64,000 nt of DNA from Arthonia radiata (Eukaryota; Ascomycota; Arthoniomycetes; Arthoniales; Arthoniaceae). The position numbers and the translations under genes were made by a program. Below the pieces are notes generated by a model. That model saw nothing but the letters and a program-made list of their open reading frames with translations, had not been told where the DNA came from and searched no databases. Each line of letters opens with the position of its first letter. Position 1 is the stretch's first letter. The stretch lies in the NCBI GenBank assembly GCA_002989075.1, contig PSQN01000005.1, positions 992,001 to 1,056,000 on the forward strand, written 5' to 3'. This document shows positions 61,673 to 64,000 of the stretch, piece after piece.

Positions 61673-63005
61673 GTGATTGTTGCAGCAAACGCCGGACGAG
61701 CACAATGGCAATCGGCGCCAGTGCCACCGCGTACCACACTGTCGGGACGAAAACCTCCGATCGATGAAGGCCCGTGCGCAAATTGCAGCAAACCAGCGAC
61801 TTCACACTGCGGTCGCTGCAAGAACGTCGTCTACTGCTCAACCACTTGCCAGCAGGCCGCCTGGCCTTCCCACAAGAGCACCTGCGCTCGTCAGAGCTAT
61901 GTCGTTCGCGTCCAGCTGGCTCCAGACTTGATTCGTGATCCTCCTGTTGAGCGCACCATCGTCTTCCCCGCCAATTGTACTTTCGAGCAGATTCACTACG
62001 CTCTGTCAGGCGCGTTCGGATTCCATGGTCGTGACGGGAACATTGACAATCAAGCAGCATGGGATTTTTGCGTCCTAAGCCCGGGCTGGAAAGGAACGTG
62101 GGCAGACGAATTCAACGACATTGTGGCCTTCGCTACCTCTGCAGCAAGCAACGTCTTGTCTATGTCTTCGGAGGATCGCAGCCCCCGGGCCGTCAAGATT
62201 CGTTTGATTGAGCCATACGATATCAAGCGCCCCCTTCGCTATGCCATTCTTGTGAAATGCAACGCGACATTGACACAGCACAGCAAGAAGCCCCGTCCTG
62301 TCCCAGAGAAGTCAGCACGCTCGATGAAGCTCTTCACTGCCCTGGAGAGTGCGGAGTATGCAGGTATGTCATGCATCAATTTGCTATATTTTCATGTGCC
62401 CAAGCTGATAATGCAAAGGTTGTCGCATCGAATACCGCTACAGCATGGAAGACCCCAAAGTATGCAACATGACCGTCACTGGTCGCCAGCCCCCAACAAC
62501 GGTGGCTACATGCACCGCCGCTACCGGGGTCGCTCCACCCGGATATTTTGAAGGTGCTTCGGTTCGCCACCTTTCTGCGTTCAGAGACATCGATGAACCC
62601 TACCACCAGCTTTGGCGCGCCCTCAAAGATGCATATCGTACCCCACAGCCTACACCGCAGCAGTTCGCCATGCGTAGATGGTACAAGAGAAACTATTCCG
62701 AGGGCAGCCCAGACAGTTTGAGTGGCAGCCAAGCGGAACATGTTGATATCGTAGATGTGAACAAGGCTATGCGCTACATGCTGGCACGTGGAATCGTCTG
62801 GTGGGATTTAATGCCGTTGAAATGGGGTGGCCAGCACCACCACGACTCAAGTGATCAAGAAGTAATGCATGGCGCGGAGACACAAGAGTATGTAAGGACG
62901 AGAATGTATGAAGCGAGTGACTTTGCAGATTGTTTGCGTGGTTCTGACAGGGTCGACGGCATGAATCACGGGGTAACGATCTTCATGACGATGATTTCCG
63001 CGTAG
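61673..63005 (+). CDS. MYND zinc-finger protein with pRiA4b ORF-3-like domain (5' end uncertain)
   Basis: Two exons (61673-62363 and 62419-63005; intron of 55 nt, GTATGT...AAAG) give about 425 residues. A MYND finger (CANC...HCGRCKNVVYCSTTCQQAAWPSHKSTC) begins about 35 residues in; it normally mediates protein-protein contacts. After it comes a domain like plasmid pRiA4b ORF-3: YVVRVQLAPDLIRDPPVERTIVF, FEQIHYALSGAFGF, AWDFCVL, and over the splice IEYRYSMEDPKVCNMTV. That pairing is seen in fungal proteins of unknown function. There is no in-frame ATG at the 5' end: the frame is open back to 61622 and the position given is only an approximate start. A small upstream exon is therefore likely. 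Confidence 0.7.
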
Positions 63006-63549
63006 GCGCTCCGACACCAGGCATGAAAGCACCCCTAACGATATGGGAACAGATCAATCCGAGCAGATACAAAGCAGGTGTAAAACCTACATCGCCCAGC
63101 TTGTTCATACCAGCGTTCGAGCGAGGCAGACTGATGTATGTATGGCATCTCACACCATGTATAGCTATATCAGATGAAACGTCGAAGACGGTAAAGTCCC
63201 AATCTTTGATCTCGCGCAGGTGCACGCTTGCATGAGCGCATTACAGCCTTCGATTACGCAATATACTTCCCCGCAAAGATCGGACTGTTTTACATGAGTA
63301 CCTCAATCGCAATTTAAGCGACTTGGTAGGATTGCAGGTTGCGGGTCATAACGACTTCCTCCCTAACGATGTTGCAAACGCACCTTCCTTGATTGTGAAA
63401 ATAAAATGGGGCTTCCTTGAACTTCTTTTCACAGTCACTTCTCTTCGACTGTCGACTGTCATACATAGCATTCTTAACGGCTCCGTCGACACGCATTCAC
63501 TCGAGCCCTTTTACAAAACTCCTCACCGCGCAAGACAGTCCGCACGACA
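63006..63549. other. Gap: intergenic, promoter of the last gene
   Basis: About 540 bp between the MYND gene stop and the next ATG. Several short frames on both strands, none with a domain. Confidence 0.35.
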
Positions 63550-64000
63550 ATGGACTCCGATAAGCATCAGCACGATGACCCAGCCAACGAAGCAGGCAAT
63601 CTCAAAGCCACTTGTGCGCGCCTCGGCCAGCTGGATCTCAGTGGTGACGAGAAAGATTCGTTCAGAGGCCAAGCCAAAGAGGATACAAATCCGAAGGTCA
63701 ACACACCGCATGAGGTTTTGGACCAAGCTGGCTTCGCAGCTCCACCGATACCCGAGTAAGCAGGAGCCTTTTGCTTGGCAGAACCACAGATGTTCATCAT
63801 TCTCTCCTGTGGTTCAGAGCAGCTGACCCTCGTCCAGAAATGTAACTCTCAAGTCTCGCACGCAGTCTTCGGATGAAGCTGGACCAGCTCCGGAGACCGA
63901 GACTGACGTGTGTGTTGATCCTGATGATGAAGCATCCAACCCGCTCAAGAACATCGAGCATTCCGACGTTCCGAGTGGTATAGATGGCATGAAGACTATC
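63550..64000 (+). CDS. Acidic hypothetical protein, 5' part only
   Basis: ATG 63550 (MDSDKHQHDDPANEAGNLK). Exon 1 is 63550-63755, the intron 63756-63837 (GTAAGC...CCAG), and exon 2 from 63838 stays open to the end of the window. The 123 residues seen are rich in Asp and Glu, with little hydrophobic content (for example ETETDVCVDPDDEASN), so this part is probably disordered. No domain is visible; whatever defines the protein lies beyond the window. Confidence 0.5.

Overview
The window looks like nuclear DNA of a filamentous ascomycete (Pezizomycotina). Genes carry short spliceosomal introns (about 50-145 nt). They sit between long AT-rich blocks in which CpA and TpG are almost absent while CpG, CpC and CpT survive. 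That is the mark of repeat-induced point mutation (RIP), a process confined to these fungi. A Dothideomycete is a plausible guess, but nothing here fixes the genus.

Layout. 1-11,290 is a RIP block holding a complete but heavily decayed Ty3/Gypsy chromovirus (138-7347, minus strand). 12,352-38,039 is an island of five biosynthesis-type genes: a PDR/ABCG transporter (broken), a 2-oxoglutarate/Fe(II) oxygenase, a 4CL-like adenylating enzyme (frameshifted), a class II DAHP synthase and a cytochrome P450. The island is split between the transporter and the oxygenase by a 12.1-kb insertion (17,091-29,228). This insertion is a roughly 5-kb DNA transposon with 97-bp terminal inverted repeats, carrying a nested chromovirus (18,601-25,687). 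38,245-42,330 is a second RIP block with a 660-bp solo LTR. From 42.3 kb on the DNA has normal composition but low gene density: a Ser/Thr-rich secreted protein (interrupted by one stop), a long stretch with no supported gene (47.6-53.0 kb), a kinase-like protein, an F-box protein, an SRPK-type kinase, a small basic-tailed protein, a MYND-finger protein with a pRiA4b ORF-3-like domain, and the 5' end of an acidic protein.

How the parts may work together. DAHP synthase makes the first intermediate of the shikimate pathway, the adenylating enzyme would activate an aromatic or related acid, the P450 and the 2OG enzyme would oxidise it, and the transporter would export it. This reads as a small metabolite cluster that supplies its own aromatic precursor; its product cannot be named from the sequence. 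Several members carry damage: four in-frame stops in the transporter (two are CpA-to-TpA changes), a missing iron-ligand histidine in the oxygenase, a one-base frameshift in the ligase, and a DAHP synthase shorter than its family. The P450 looks whole. The simplest reading is a cluster that was invaded by repeats and is now decaying, partly through RIP spreading from those repeats.

Limits: all homology is by eye. Intron boundaries come from GT/AG sites and frame continuity. No tRNA, rRNA or CRISPR array was seen.
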